A stretch of DNA of 64,000 nt from Pachyseris speciosa (Eukaryota > Cnidaria > Anthozoa > Scleractinia > Pachyseridae): contig JAEMWC010000450.1 in assembly GCA_016490735.1 (NCBI GenBank), positions 415,001 to 479,000 on the forward strand, written 5' to 3'. Shown piece by piece: positions 1 through 11,432 of the stretch. The notes under the pieces were generated by a model. The model was not told the origin of the DNA. It was given only the letters and a program-made list of their open reading frames with translations, and made no database searches. Every line of letters begins with the position of its first letter. Position 1 is the stretch's first letter. The position numbers and the translations under genes were made by a program.

Positions 1-3000
1 CTAATGCTTATACACTGGCTAGTTCATCTCTCGATATCTCAGTCCTGTCTCATTTCATTCACTGAATGATTTCAGGTTTCCCTAACACAGTAAATATTTG
101 AGAATGTGTACTCCGTTATGTCACATTATCCACATTTTGACCTTGAATAACAATGTCTGTGGAATCCCCACCATGACAAATGACATATGACGTTAAAGTA
201 CCGACAACAGGCATGTCATCTCTCGGTAACTCAGTCCGGCTTCCTTACCGTTCCTCTTACTTATGGGCACCCGAACATCACTCCTTTTAAAACACAGGAA
301 CACCGTCTTGTCACGAAATCCGGGGTTTGTATTTGAATAACTCTATTTGCAGTATTATAACAGCGACAAATGATAAATCGTGTCAAAGTTACATTAACAT
401 ATATGCCATCTCTCGATATAAACGCCCCGTCTCTTTGTCTTTGCACTAATAATAAATGCGCAAATATAGTGCATATTGACCAGCGTTTTCGTCGTCAACA
501 AGTAAAAGCTAATTTTTAAATTGAATTATTATTTTCGCGATATTTCAACCACGAATAATGACATATACTAAAAAACTACTGATCACAGTGATTCCATGTC
601 TCCATATCTCATCGCTGTCTCCTTAGCTTTTTTAATAATTACAGGCTCTCGAACATCGCGAAAAAGGTAACGAAAGTTACCAGTATATGCCACATAATAG
701 ACATTTTGAACTTAAATAACTTCTCTTGTGGTATCGTCAGCGTAACAAATGAATATCCTCTGAAAGGACAGCGAATGATCATTCCATCTCTCGATATTTC
801 AGCCCTGTCTCTGTTTGTTTTCGCTTAATTGTTGAATCCCCAACATGGCACATATTAACTGTCGTTTAAGGACGTTTTGTAACGCAACTCTCCATTAAAC
901 AATATAGCAACTTTTTAATTTGAATAACTATGTTTATACTAAAAAACCCGCAGTTAATAGCGTATTTCACAAAGCTACTGAGAACAGTGATTCCATCTCT
1001 CCATATCTCATCGCTGTCTCCTTAGCTTTTCTAATAATTACAGGCTCTCGAACATCGCGAAAGGTAACGAAAGTTGCCAGTATATGACACAAAATGGACA
1101 TTTTGAACTCAAATAACTTTTTTTGTGTTATCGTCAGAGCAACAAATGAAATATCCTTTAAAAGTACAGCGAATGATCATTCCATCTCTCGATATTTCAG
1201 CCCTGTCTCTGTTTGTTTTCCCTTAATTGTTGAATCCCCAACATAGCACATATTAACTGTCGTTTAAGAACGTTTTGTAACGCAACTCACCATTAAAAAA
1301 TAAAGCAACTTTTTAATTTGAATAACTGTGGTTATACTAAAAAGCTCGCAGCTAATGGCGTAAATTGTTAAACTCAGTCATGATTCCATCTCTCCATGTG
1401 TCACTCACTCTTCAGGGGCACCCAACGAGCCAAATCAAGCAAAAGCTGTAGAAAAGTATTTTTAAGTACCCTGTGGTGTTTTGATATCTGCTTAAGTGAT
1501 GTTTTCATAAGCTAGAAAAACTTCATCTTTTCGGATTCCCTAGCCGAAAGTTTAATTGCCCGAAAATGTTAGGGAACAAAATCTTCCTTTGAGAAAATGT
1601 AAGCTGAAATGAACTTTCCACGAACTTTCTAAGGAACTATTTTCTTTCCGAAATTGCTAGCTGACGTTTTTTGACTGCCAAAAACAGCAATTACGACCTT
1701 TTCGAAAATCTCAGGGGCTATGATTTCCCAATTGCGAATATTTTAGTCCACGTTTTAGTTACGAAAATCCTAGTGCACTCTTTAATCGACGTCGAAAACC
1801 CAAGGCGAATTACCCTCCACCGAACAGATATCTACCGAAAGTTGTCGCTGGGTGCCCCTGACTCTTTATCCTTTCCTATAATTATTGGCTCATGGTAACG
1901 TGTGCTGCCGCTAAAAGTCTCGTAATGGAAATTTTTCTTCAATAACTTTGCTTATGGTATCGTCCGCCCAAGAAATGAAATGTCCTTTGAAAGTACAGCG
2001 GATGATAATTCCATCTCTTGATAGCTCAGTCCTGGCTTTGTTTGTTTTTCCCTTAAATGTCGACTCGCCAGCATGGCACACGGTGACTTCAGCTCAAGGA
2101 CTCTTTGTCACGTAACTCACAATTAAAAGAAAAATTGGAAATTGAATAACTATGTTTGTAATAAACTGACCGCGACAAATAGCGTATTTTACTAAACTAC
2201 TGAGGACAGAGATTCCATCTCTTCATATCTTCCTCCTGCTTCTTTTGCTTTTCTGATAATTATAGGCTCCCTAACATCGCGTAGAGTGAAGAAAGTTGCC
2301 AGTATATGTCACGTAATGAAAATGTTTGACTTAAATAACTTTGCTTGTGGTATCGCCAGCGCAACAAATGAAATATCCTTAGGAAAGTACAGCAAATGAT
2401 CATTCCATCTCTCGATATTTCCTTTCCGGTCTCTTGTTGTTTACCATCAATTATGGACTCCCCAACAGGGCACATATTAACTGTCGTGTCAGGCCGTTCT
2501 GTCACGGAACTCAACAATTATAAAGAATGCATCATTTAAAGTTGAATAACTATGTTTGTTAGGAAATGACCGCGGCAAATAGCGTATTTTACTAAAGTAA
2601 TGAGAACAGTGATTCCATCTCTCCATATCTCATCCCTCTTCTTTAGCTTTTGTAATAATTATAGGCTCTCGAACATCGAGTATAGTGACCCAGTATATGT
2701 CACGTAATCCAAATTTGGGACTTAAATAACTTTGCTTGTGGTATCGTCAGCGCAACAAATGAAATATCATATGAAATCACAGTGAATGATCGCTTCATCT
2801 CTCGATATCCCAGGCCTGCGTCTGTTTGTTTTCCCTTTCTGATTGTTGACTCACCAATCATCATATATATAAACTGTCGTTCTAGGATGTTTTGTCACGC
2901 AATTCACCATTGAAAGTAAATTAACTTTTAAAATTTAATAACTGCGTTTACAATAAAACGACAGATAGGGTATATTATTAAACTACTGATAACAGTGATT

Positions 3001-3300
3001 CCATCTCTCCATATGTCAGTATTGTCTCTTTACCTTTTCTAATAATTGTCATTTAAAATGTTTGAATTGTTTTAATTAGTATTTTTTAAGATAAATTGAC
3101 GACAAATAAGAGTGTATTTTTCAAATTTTATTCAATAGTGATTCCATCTCCTGATACCTTAGCCCCGACTCTTTTTATTTGTCTTCAATTTGTGATTCGT
3201 CAATACTGTACAAAGTGACTGTAATGTAATGGCCATTTGTTAAGCAATTAATTTGAAAACACCGTAAAGCAACATTTGAAATTGAATATCTATGTTGATG
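1..3300. repeat. Satellite array of ~195 bp monomers, two alternating types
   Basis: A motif of the form ATTCCATCTCTCSATATYTCA recurs near 25, 218, 405, 592, 784, 988, 1180, 1382, 2009, 2212, 2402, 2611, 2791, 2998 and 3140, giving monomers of about 180-210 bp. From about 590 onward the motif alternates between a CTCGATAT type, followed by CAGCCCTGTCTCTG, and a CTCCATAT type, followed by CATCGCTGTCTCC, so the higher-order unit is a dimer of about 395 bp. Monomers have diverged by substitutions and small indels. The array starts before base 1. The long gap between 1382 and 2009 is explained by the inserted element at 1413-1860. No coding potential is seen. Confidence 0.85.
1413..1860 (+). mobile_element. 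Non-autonomous TIR element (MITE-like), copy 1
   Basis: This 448 bp element begins CAGGGGCACCCAACGA and ends with its near-complement (GCTGGGTGCCCCTG). It is flanked by a direct 6 bp repeat, ACTCTT, at 1407-1412 and 1861-1866, read as the target-site duplication. It interrupts a satellite monomer. A second copy lies at 3619-4067 in the opposite orientation. No transposase is encoded. Terminal inverted repeats plus a 6 bp duplication fit a DNA transposon, but the superfamily is not identifiable by eye. Confidence 0.85.
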
Positions 3301-3618
3301 ATAACATGACTGCCCGAACATCATGCATATTGCGAAAAGGGTGTTTCATTCTGTTGCGCACGCACTGCCATGTTTAGAAGAGCATCAGCTTTTGAAATCT
3401 TATGACTACAATTTTTTTGCATCATTTCTGAGCTTCCCATTTTTAATTTGCATGGCACGGCCACGGCATCTCACATATTCTTTAACAGGAAACGTTACTG
3501 TTATCGTTTCTGTCTCTCTTTTGTTGCTTTGCCCTGTATCCCCTGGCACGTAAAGATATGCCATATAGGGGAATTATCGTTCGCAGGGTTTTATCTCATT
3601 ACATCTTATCACTTTTAA

Positions 3619-4067
3619 CAGGGGCACCCAACGACAAGTTTCGGTCGATATCTGTTCGGTGGAGGGTAATTCGCCTTGCGCTTTCGGCGTCGATTTAAGA
3701 GTGCACTCGGATTTTCGTTACTGAAACGTGGCCTAAAAGATTCGAAATTGGGAAATCATAGCCCCTGAGCTTTTCGGAAAGGTCGTAATTGCTGCTTTTG
3801 GCAGTCAAAAACGTCAGCTAGCATTTTCGGAAAGAAAATAGTTCCCTAGAGAGTTCGTGGAAATTTCATTTCAGCTTGCATTAATTCTCGAAGGAAGATT
3901 TTGTTCCCTAACATTTTCGGGGAATTACAATTTCAGCTAGGGAATCCGAACAGATGAACTTCTTCTAGCTTATGAAAACATCGCTTTAAACAGACTTCAA
4001 ACACCATAGGGCACTTAAAAATGCCTTTCTACAGCTTTTGCTTAATTTGGCTCGTTGGGTGGCCCTG
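3619..4067 (-). mobile_element. Non-autonomous TIR element (MITE-like), copy 2
   Basis: This is the reverse-oriented relative of the element at 1413-1860. It is 449 bp long, begins CAGGGGCACCCAACGA and ends TCGTTGGGTGGCCCTG. The 6 bp direct repeat TTTTAA at 3613-3618 and 4068-4073 is its target duplication. The two copies match across their whole length with scattered substitutions, so both ends of the element are defined. Confidence 0.85.
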
Positions 4068-4073
4068 TTTTAA

Positions 4074-5178
4074 TGAGGCCACCATTGCAACCATTACTTA
4101 ACATCATGAAAAGTCGTTGCGTAACAAAGTGACTTTGCAATTGAGGTCAAGGCGGTCATCTCCATCAAGTCTGAGATCATTTACACGTTTTCGTGTATAT
4201 GTTGTCATTAGTTCAACCTTACACTAAAGAGTAGAAAAATCAGAAAAGCGCAAATTAATTTAGCAGCATAAAATAATACTCTCCAAAGAAAAGATGTTTG
4301 TACATCTTTGTTTCGCCATTTGTCAGTGGTTGTGATAACGATCTTGTACATTCTAGGGTAATGTGAGCGTTGCACTGACATAGCCATTGCCGAATTCGAT
4401 CATCACTCACTTCAACCGAGCCGTAAATGTACTTGGTATGGCCACTTACCTCACAGTGGGTTGAGCGTTATACATACTAAACACTTAAAATGAAATACTT
4501 CATCTTTCGTGATAAAATGCTGAACAGCCACAGCCTAATTAATTACCTTTTCAGTAATCCCCTTCACAAGTGCGCAAAACAATTTCGCAACATCATAGTT
4601 TGCACTAACGTCAAGTTATCACGTCTCTTAACCATCATTATGTATCCTGAAAAATTTACGTCTCGTTCAAACGGTCAGAGGCTCTGTAACGGAGTTCACC
4701 AAGATTATACCGGCAGAGATATATATGTAGAACTAACACAAACGCCAAATTCGTAAAGTGTTGAGCGACATTGCTGGACCAACCGATCAATCGTCTCGGA
4801 GGTCCAATTATGCCTCGCCAGGTATTTCCAGCATTTTGAATTGTGAATGTCAGCTATATGTTCCTCGGTAGAATCTTTAACTTGTGCGTGCTGTTCTGTT
4901 CTGACTGTTCTGTTTTGACTTAGAAATCGAGAAAACTCCACGCGCTAACTAGCAGAAGTTATAAAAGAAGTTGGTCTTCCAGGAAGCGATACGCTTCCCC
5001 TTGGTGTGAAGGATGGTTCATACTGGCACGTCGTCAGCACCGAAATTCGTAAGCACCGAAATTCGTAAAAGCAGTTTGCAATCTCTGGCGATACCAAAAG
5101 TTTCGCGTGCTTGTGGAGGTTGGATGAGTAGTCTTGAATACATTTTAATCATGTGTTCACTTAGTTTCTTTCGTTGTT
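4074..5178. other. No gene recognised
   Basis: Short open frames here have no recognisable domain. The only local structure noted is a 16 bp direct repeat, GCACCGAAATTCGTAA, occurring twice back to back at 5038-5069. Confidence 0.5.
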
Positions 5179-5984
5179 GGCTTTACTTCCATGGTGATCA
5201 AATAGAAAGCTCGCTGTCAAAATTTACCCAGTCACAGAGCTGGTTGTCAAAGCTCAGTCTCCGCCCAACCTACTGAAATCACTTAAATGTGCGGTTTAGT
5301 TTTGTTTGCCAAGTAGTACTCTAAACAACGAGAATCGAGCACATTCACGAGGAAGTCTTTCGATTATACAACCCACAAAGGCCTAAATTTTGTCTTGTCG
5401 ATATCACGGGCCCGCGCAGCAGGTCTGCAACCGGGGGGGAGGGGGGGGGGGTTGAGGGGGGACTCCCTTCCAATGCGTTTCCTTGAGTCAACTAGGCGGG
5501 TCCCGGGTCATTCTCCCACGGAATTTTTTAAATTAAAGTCCTGTGAAATGTGTGGAAATGCAAATAAAGCTGTCATGGTGTGGTGAAACTTTTCAAACAA
5601 GAATAATCAGTTTTCGGTAAAACGTTTAACAAATTGAAAAGTAACTTCGATTTTTTTGGTATTACTTGCTTTTTACTGTTGAAAAGTAAGGGGAGGGGTA
5701 AAGCCTCCCGCCGCCCCCCCCCCCCCTCCCCCCCTCAGCCTCTTCCCCTGCGCGGTTCCTGCGGTTTTGCATGTTATACTTTGTACTTTTTAAAGAAATT
5801 GTAGAATTTGAAAAGGTTGTCTTTTTTCGAGTCAAAATTGAGGATAAAAAAAATTAAATGAAGGTTTTCCGAGAGAGAAGTTTGGTAACTCTTTGGGGCG
5901 GAGATTGAGCTTTGACAACCAGCTCTGTGATTGGGTAAATTTTGACAGCGAGCTTTCTATTTGATCACCATGGAAGTAAAGCCG
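5179..5984. mobile_element. Foldback element with ~86 bp terminal inverted repeats
   Basis: The sequence at 5179-5266 (starting GGCTTTACTTCCATGG) recurs as its reverse complement at 5897-5984 with few differences. Inside, a G-rich tract (about 5428-5461) faces a C-rich tract (about 5713-5735), and GCGCAGC/GCGCGG stretches also face each other, so much of the 806 bp could fold back on itself. No protein is recognised. The clean terminal repeats suggest a non-autonomous DNA element, but no target duplication was identified. Confidence 0.6.
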
Positions 5985-7667
5985 GCGGGCAACGTAAAAA
6001 TTAATTTACTAGAGTCGCTTCGAGTAGCCAGATACAGGCTATTTGCCGGGTGCTGGAACTCTTCTCTAAAAACTCAATGTCAAACTCAGAGATGGCTTAA
6101 CCTCTGCATCAAGCCGATCAAGAACTATTCACTACAGTGAAAACCACAATCATTTTGTTGAGTTCCCTCTCAGTTTTTGTTTTTGTTTTTGAAGCTGGAC
6201 CAAGCTGAATTGTGGCATCTTACACGACACAGCGAGTATACGGTACTTCCCGGCTGAATTTTTCGAGGGAGTCATCGTGACAACAAGAACCAACTTCCAT
6301 CCATATCGGTTGAAAATAACGAGGTCTATACAAGGACTAAAGGACACTTGGAGATTGCTCTACACACCAGCCTCAGGCTTGCGAATGCAAACCAGTGAAG
6401 ACAGATCATCGATAGCTGTTAAAATAACGGAATCGCACTAACGTCAGTTAACTGATGAATTAAATTTAAAGAGCAGTGTTTTAAAGACCTTGTAAACGAG
6501 TTTTGAGACGTATGACTGACAGATATGGATTGTAACGCCTTGAAAATTACTTGCAAGTTACGCTGGTTTCGGAGGTAAGCCCATTTTCTGGTAAATGCGA
6601 TGGCTATCAAGTTCATTCATGTTAATGTTGAATGGTGTTTTAAGGAAATAACATGCCTCGAAATCCATCCCCATTTTAAATATTTAATCTTCTACTATGA
6701 CAGGTCTTTTTTCTCGCGTAATAAAAATTTTGGCGCCAAATCAAGTTAAGACATCCAGACAAAGTGTTCACAGTCGACAGCCTTTATAAGACTTATAACT
6801 ACCGAAAGAAAAAACCTTTTAAAATTTGCAGTCTTCCCCACGAAAGTTTTATTCGTTTCAGCGGATAGTTGGATCTTTTTTGTAAACAAAGAAATGAGTC
6901 GCTGACAGACTCTGAAAAATTCAGCATTGACACTTCTTAGCATTCACGACTCTGCACTGCAGTTTCAATACGGACTAGTGAAAATGTGCGACTTAAGATT
7001 TACACCTTATTTTTGAGAGGCATTTTTTTTTTAATTTGCAAAGATAGCTTCAATTTTTTTCTGAAGTGCTCATATTTACAGCAGATTCGGAGCAGCTGGT
7101 AACAGCCAATTCTCGCACAGTGGTGCGTGACGGCTTTTTAGACTAACTTGCATAGTGCATTCTCGTAGTTAATAACACAGACCAAAAACTCACACAGAGA
7201 ATACACTTCTCTCCTAGACGTGTGTCTTCGGCCTTATTCCGTGTTCTCTTTGAGGTATATCTTTCCAAAGACGATGCGAAGACTCGGCGAGTGTTGATAA
7301 AACCGAAACTGTATCGAGAATACTTGCAAATCCGATCGACAGAGTTTGTTTTCCCATTTTGCCGCGTGTTTAAAAACGACATGAAAAAGCTCTCATGTAG
7401 ACTTTAGTTTTTGGACTTCATTTTACCACTTTGTTTCACCCGCTGGATTCCCTTTGAAGGAAAAATTTTCGCTTCCGAAGTTTTCTACTTGTGTGTCACC
7501 GTGTTGCTGCATTGACGACCGGCTTTATAACTAATGGAATTTGAATGTTGGCTACTAAAGGGATAACTATGCACTATGCTAAAGGGATAACTATGCACAC
7601 CGTCTCAGAATTTTGCGATGAGCGGAGATCAAAGAGTCGACCTCGTGTCTAGGTGTCGGTTATATCA
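5985..7667. other. No gene recognised
   Basis: Several 60-80 codon frames occur on both strands without recognisable motifs. A 22 bp segment containing ATGCTAAAGGGATAACTATGC is imperfectly duplicated around 7554-7596. Nothing else is supported. Confidence 0.5.
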
Positions 7668-7858
7668 ACTTTGTTTTCAACATTTTGCTGTGACCGAGAT
7701 CGGCAACATACGATTATTAACCACGTTTGCCAGTCAGACGCGATTAATAATTGCGCGTTCCAAGATTATTAACCGTAGAATATTCCAAACACGATTAATA
7801 ATCGTGAATTTTACGATTATTAACTGTAAAGTACAGGATTATTAATCGCAGAACACGT
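7668..7858 (+). repeat. Dispersed repeat rich in GATTATTAAYCGT palindromes, copy 1
   Basis: A segment beginning near CAACATTTTGCTGTGACCGAG is followed by six or so 13-15 bp words of the form ACGATTATTAACCGT or CGATTAATAATCGT, which are partly self-complementary. Related copies are at 9535-9760 and 53935-54100, with a reverse-oriented start at 49685-49800. Confidence 0.7.
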
Positions 7859-7871
7859 TAGCTCCAGTAAG

Positions 7872-8713
7872 GGCCTGTTTACATGGAGGTGGGGGACCCC
7901 AGGTAGGTGAGGCAACCCGCCTCTCCATATAATCTCTCATTTTTATTTGATCATGTTTACATGATAGGTGGGGTGACCCGCCTCTCCATATAATCTCTCA
8001 TTTTCATTTGATCATGTTTACATGATAGGTGGGGTAACCCGCCTCTCCATATAATCTCTCATTTTTATTTGATCATGTTTACATGACAGGTGGGGTAACC
8101 CGCCTCTCCATATAATCTCTCATTTTTATTTGATCATGTTTACATGATAGGTGAGGTAACACGCCTCTCCATAGAATCTCTCATTTTTATTTGATCATGT
8201 TTACATGATAGGTGGGGTAACCCGCCTCTCCATATAATCTCTCATTTTTATTTGATCATGTTTACATGATAGGTGGGGTAACGCGCCTAGGCGGGTTGCC
8301 CGGTCTGCCAGGTAGGGTAACCCTGTCAGCCGGGGTCGCATTTTACCATGTTAACGACTCAAGGTGGGGTAACCCGCCTAGCCGGGGTCGAGTTCATGTT
8401 ACATTTGCAAGCGCGCCAAATTCGAACCAGATCAATAGAAAAGACAAAAAAAAAAAAAAAAAAAAACACACACAGCACCGAAATGTTGCAGCGAGAGCAG
8501 CTAGTGAGAGGAAAAGAACACTGACCGCCAAAATGAGTCGTTCGCCCGCCATTTTCTCTGTTTACGTGCTTAGTGACCATGCAACAACCTCTAGAAACTT
8601 CACCCCGTGACCCTGGGGTTGTAAGTTTGCATGTAAACGCGGGCTATTTTACGACCACGGCTACGCAGGTTACCTCACCTACGTGGGGTCCCCCACCTCC
8701 ATGTAAACAGACC
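7872..8713. mobile_element. TIR element carrying an internal minisatellite
   Basis: The left end (GGCCTGTTTACATGGAGGTG, then GGGGACCCCAGGTAGGTGAGG) is mirrored at 8666-8713, giving inverted repeats of roughly 45 bp. Inside are a 61 bp tandem array (7920-8285), degenerate copies of the GGTGGGGTAACCCGCC part up to about 8390, and an A-run at 8447-8466. No transposase is present and no convincing target duplication was found. It is read as a non-autonomous DNA element whose subterminal repeats were amplified. Confidence 0.7.
7920..8285. repeat. 61 bp minisatellite, 6 units
   Basis: CCTCTCCATATAATCTCTC starts at 7920, 7981, 8042, 8103, 8164 and 8225, exactly 61 bp apart. Each unit contains TTTGATCATGTTTACATGA and GGTGGGGTAACCCG. 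The units are nearly identical, so the amplification is recent relative to the surroundings. Confidence 0.92.
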
Positions 8714-9340
8714 TCGTGCAGCCGATTTATGTAATTTTACGCCTGTGTTTACAAGTCGCTTAACTCCTGTCATTCGTGAATGAAAACAAATTCGCTACAA
8801 CTATTATCTTATGAACTGATGCATTCTAGGGTTGAAGTGAATAGATAAAACTGCTTTCGTAGTACCTGATATTTTCCCGCTGATTTCTTGATGCACGACG
8901 TGCACCATTGTTGATTTCTCACTTTGTGATTTTTTCCCCACATTTTGACTGCATGAAAACTTTATTAAGACTTAAAGATTTTATCAGTTACAACACGATA
9001 TCGTTTTCAAATCACTTGTTTTCCAGAATACGCTTACTATTGCAACATATTCACGAGCAAATCGTTCGACTAAAAGACAAGCAAAAAGCTTTCAATTTTC
9101 AAGTTCGCATCTTGTCAATTTCACGGTGTCAGGATCAAACTATAAGATTAATTTGGGAGTTTTGAAATGGATTAATAGTAAGGGCATACAGCCACTGCGT
9201 TAAATAAATCAATTCTCTTTTTCCGTAGTTGATTGCAAAAGATTTCACTAGACGGCCTCGTTGAGCTAATTATCGTTCTCAAAGTTTTATTTCACACCAT
9301 CGGTCGCGCTGGTGAGTTTGTTGTTAATCCGGCCGACTTC
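8714..9340. other. No gene recognised
   Basis: An 85-codon frame at 8908-9165 shows no motif. No other structure is seen. Confidence 0.4.
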
Positions 9341-9800
9341 TCGCGTTGACGTTCGCCGAAGAGTGAAAACCGAGAATCATTCACGAACTGACTAACCCCA
9401 TAAAAACAAAAATCAAGAGAAATATAACCACCTCAAGGATTCATTTTTGTAATATTTATATCAAAGCCAGCCCCGGCGAGAGTAGTGCTTAACTTTGAAA
9501 ATGTTCTCGTAATGGCGGCCGGTCAAATCAAATCGGTCTTCAACTGTTTGTTGTGACCGAGATCGGTAACATATGATTATTAACCGTGTTTGTCTGTCAC
9601 ATGCGATAAATAATCGCTCGTTCTACGATTAGTAATCGTATAATCTTCCAAACACGATTAATAATCGTGAATTTTACGATTATTAACCGTAAAGTGCACG
9701 ATTATTAATCGCAGAACACGTTCTTCACGATTAACAGTCGTAAAGTATCGCCAAACCAGATTAATAACCATAAAAAGCGTATGTTTAGGTTAATAACAGT
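9341..9800 (+). repeat. Dispersed repeat family, long copy
   Basis: 9341-9486 matches 53205-53336 (shared stretches such as CGAACTGACTAA, TCAAGAGAAAT and TATTTATATCAAAGC). 9535-9760 matches 7668-7858, including the dense GATTATTAAYCGT words. Taken together, the copies suggest one longer repeat of at least 450 bp of which the other loci keep only parts. Confidence 0.65.
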
Positions 9801-9956
9801 GTAATTTTTACTCCAGAATTAAAAAAAAAACACTCCAGAATTAGATAGACCCCTGTTTTTAGTATTATTCGTTAAATTGTCATTGTTTGGAGCCAGTAGT
9901 ATTGAAGCATTTTGTTTTCGGCCGGCGAGAGTGTGATTAGATGACAGTAGGCGTAA

Positions 9957-10418
9957 GTGCACTTAGTAAAAATGCTTCCTGATAAGTTATTTAAAAAGAC
10001 CGCTCATTGTCTGAGCCGCATAACGTGCCCCACAAGGCGCAGACAAAGCAGACAAAGGAACGCACAGGTCATAGGTTCAGATTCTTTAATTCGTTACCAA
10101 AAGCCAAGCGAGAAGCAAGTTAAGATTATTGGTGATACTCTTGCTTCGCCAGACAATTTCTTTTCTAGTTCGGAAATGAAACAAGACGATATTTTTCTTG
10201 TGAGTGATATTTTCGCAAGGACTGTAGGTGATGACATATCAGGTGACGTGTTACAGTAGCTAGTCTCGATATTCCTGACTGTAGTTCAAGGCCAAAAACA
10301 AATGTTGTCAACAAAGATAGTTTGCATAGTAAAGGAAGCACTGATTTTTTACCTGCCTTAGCAAATAAGAGTAAAGTGCAAAGGGAGCAAAAGGCGCAAA
10401 GTGATCTTCTAATGGTTT
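9957..10418 (+). CDS. Hypothetical ORF, possibly frameshifted
   Basis: A 100-codon open frame (9957-10259) has a basic segment TRRRQSRQRN near residues 26-35 and an acidic, serine-rich end. A second frame continues in the same direction to about 10418 with a similar polar composition, as if one reading frame had shifted near 10250. No family is recognised. It may be an exon fragment, the start of a retroelement protein, or chance. Confidence 0.25.
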
Positions 10419-10828
10419 GAGTCCAGTTTTTGATAACTGTACCATAAATTTTTGGATGACTGAAAAATAGGGCCTCTATTGAATGGAAAGTAATTAAATG
10501 TGATTTATATCTCATTTGTCGTGTTTTTAAAAATGACTGTTCATACAAGAAGATGTGGCTGTATATAATTCATTTAAGTATTGTATTAATTAATTCATCA
10601 ACCCAGCGTTTCCCTGCTACCCTTTCAAACCCTCCCCGTGCTTTCAGACAGTTGAACTTTATCACTATTTTCAGAACCATGCACGTGACTTGAATAGCGC
10701 ATTTCTGTTGGTTTTCATACTTATGAATTATTAATGTCATGTAGTATAGATTTGTAATAATCTAATCGATAAGAAGTTATATATATATATATGTCCTATT
10801 TGTGTGAATCAACTCTATATATATTTGA

Positions 10829-11010
10829 AACAAGTTTTGTAGGTGTTCCTCAAGTTGTATAAATATTCAAAGAAGTTTTATATATTTACAAGATGTTGTG
10901 TTTACTTGGAAAGAAGTTGGATATTTCTACATCAAATTGTATCGATACCAAACAAGTATTATATATTAAGAACAAGTCTTAGATATATATCAAGGAAGTA
11001 TTTTTGTCCG
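10829..11010 (+). repeat. Degenerate ~21 bp tandem repeat
   Basis: About eight units of the form AAGTTKTATATATTNNNAAAC follow each other with lengths of 20-24 bp. The AAG(T/A) starts are regularly spaced and interiors are AT-rich. A (TA)5 tract lies just upstream at about 10780. Confidence 0.5.
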
Positions 11011-11236
11011 TTTTGGTGCATCATACTCAAGAATGTCTGTCTTTTTGCAAACATTTGCTATCGAAAACCGTTCGTTTTCTCTGCTGCTAAAGTTTTTTGG
11101 ACACAAATTAAACTGCCCAAGGAAAGTCATGCGAAGTTGCTCGGTGACAGAGTGCACTCCGATTTTAGGCTTGGCCTGGCTAAATATATATATCTCTGAC
11201 CTTAAGCAGTTTTAAGTCCTATCTATTACATTATTT

Positions 11237-11432
11237 GTGTAAATTTTCAATCAGGTGTAACTTGTGAGTGACAAGTATTTAATTTAATTAGGCTAGTTTT
11301 GGGTTGTATTTATTTCTTAATTTTTAATGTCAATCTCAAATCAGGGGTGACTTGTCAAAGACAACTATATGATTTAATCTAATTAGGCTAGCTTTGGGCC
11401 GCGTATAAATTTCACTTCTTAGTTTTTAGTGT
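11237..11432 (+). repeat. Tandem duplication of ~100 bp
   Basis: The segment with CAATCAGGTGTAACTTGT, AATTAGGCTAGTTTTGGG and TTCTTAATTTTTAATGT is repeated immediately downstream as CAAATCAGGGGTGACTTGT, AATTAGGCTAGCTTTGGG and TTCTTAGTTTTTAGTGT. The two units have clearly diverged. Confidence 0.7.

Noticed and set aside
7920..8285. Regular repeats resembling a CRISPR array
   Set aside because: Units are contiguous 61 bp repeats with no unique spacers, inside a eukaryotic TIR element.
8266..8610. 114-codon frame inside the TIR element
   Set aside because: It covers minisatellite remnants and a poly-A run (poly-Lys) and has no domain.
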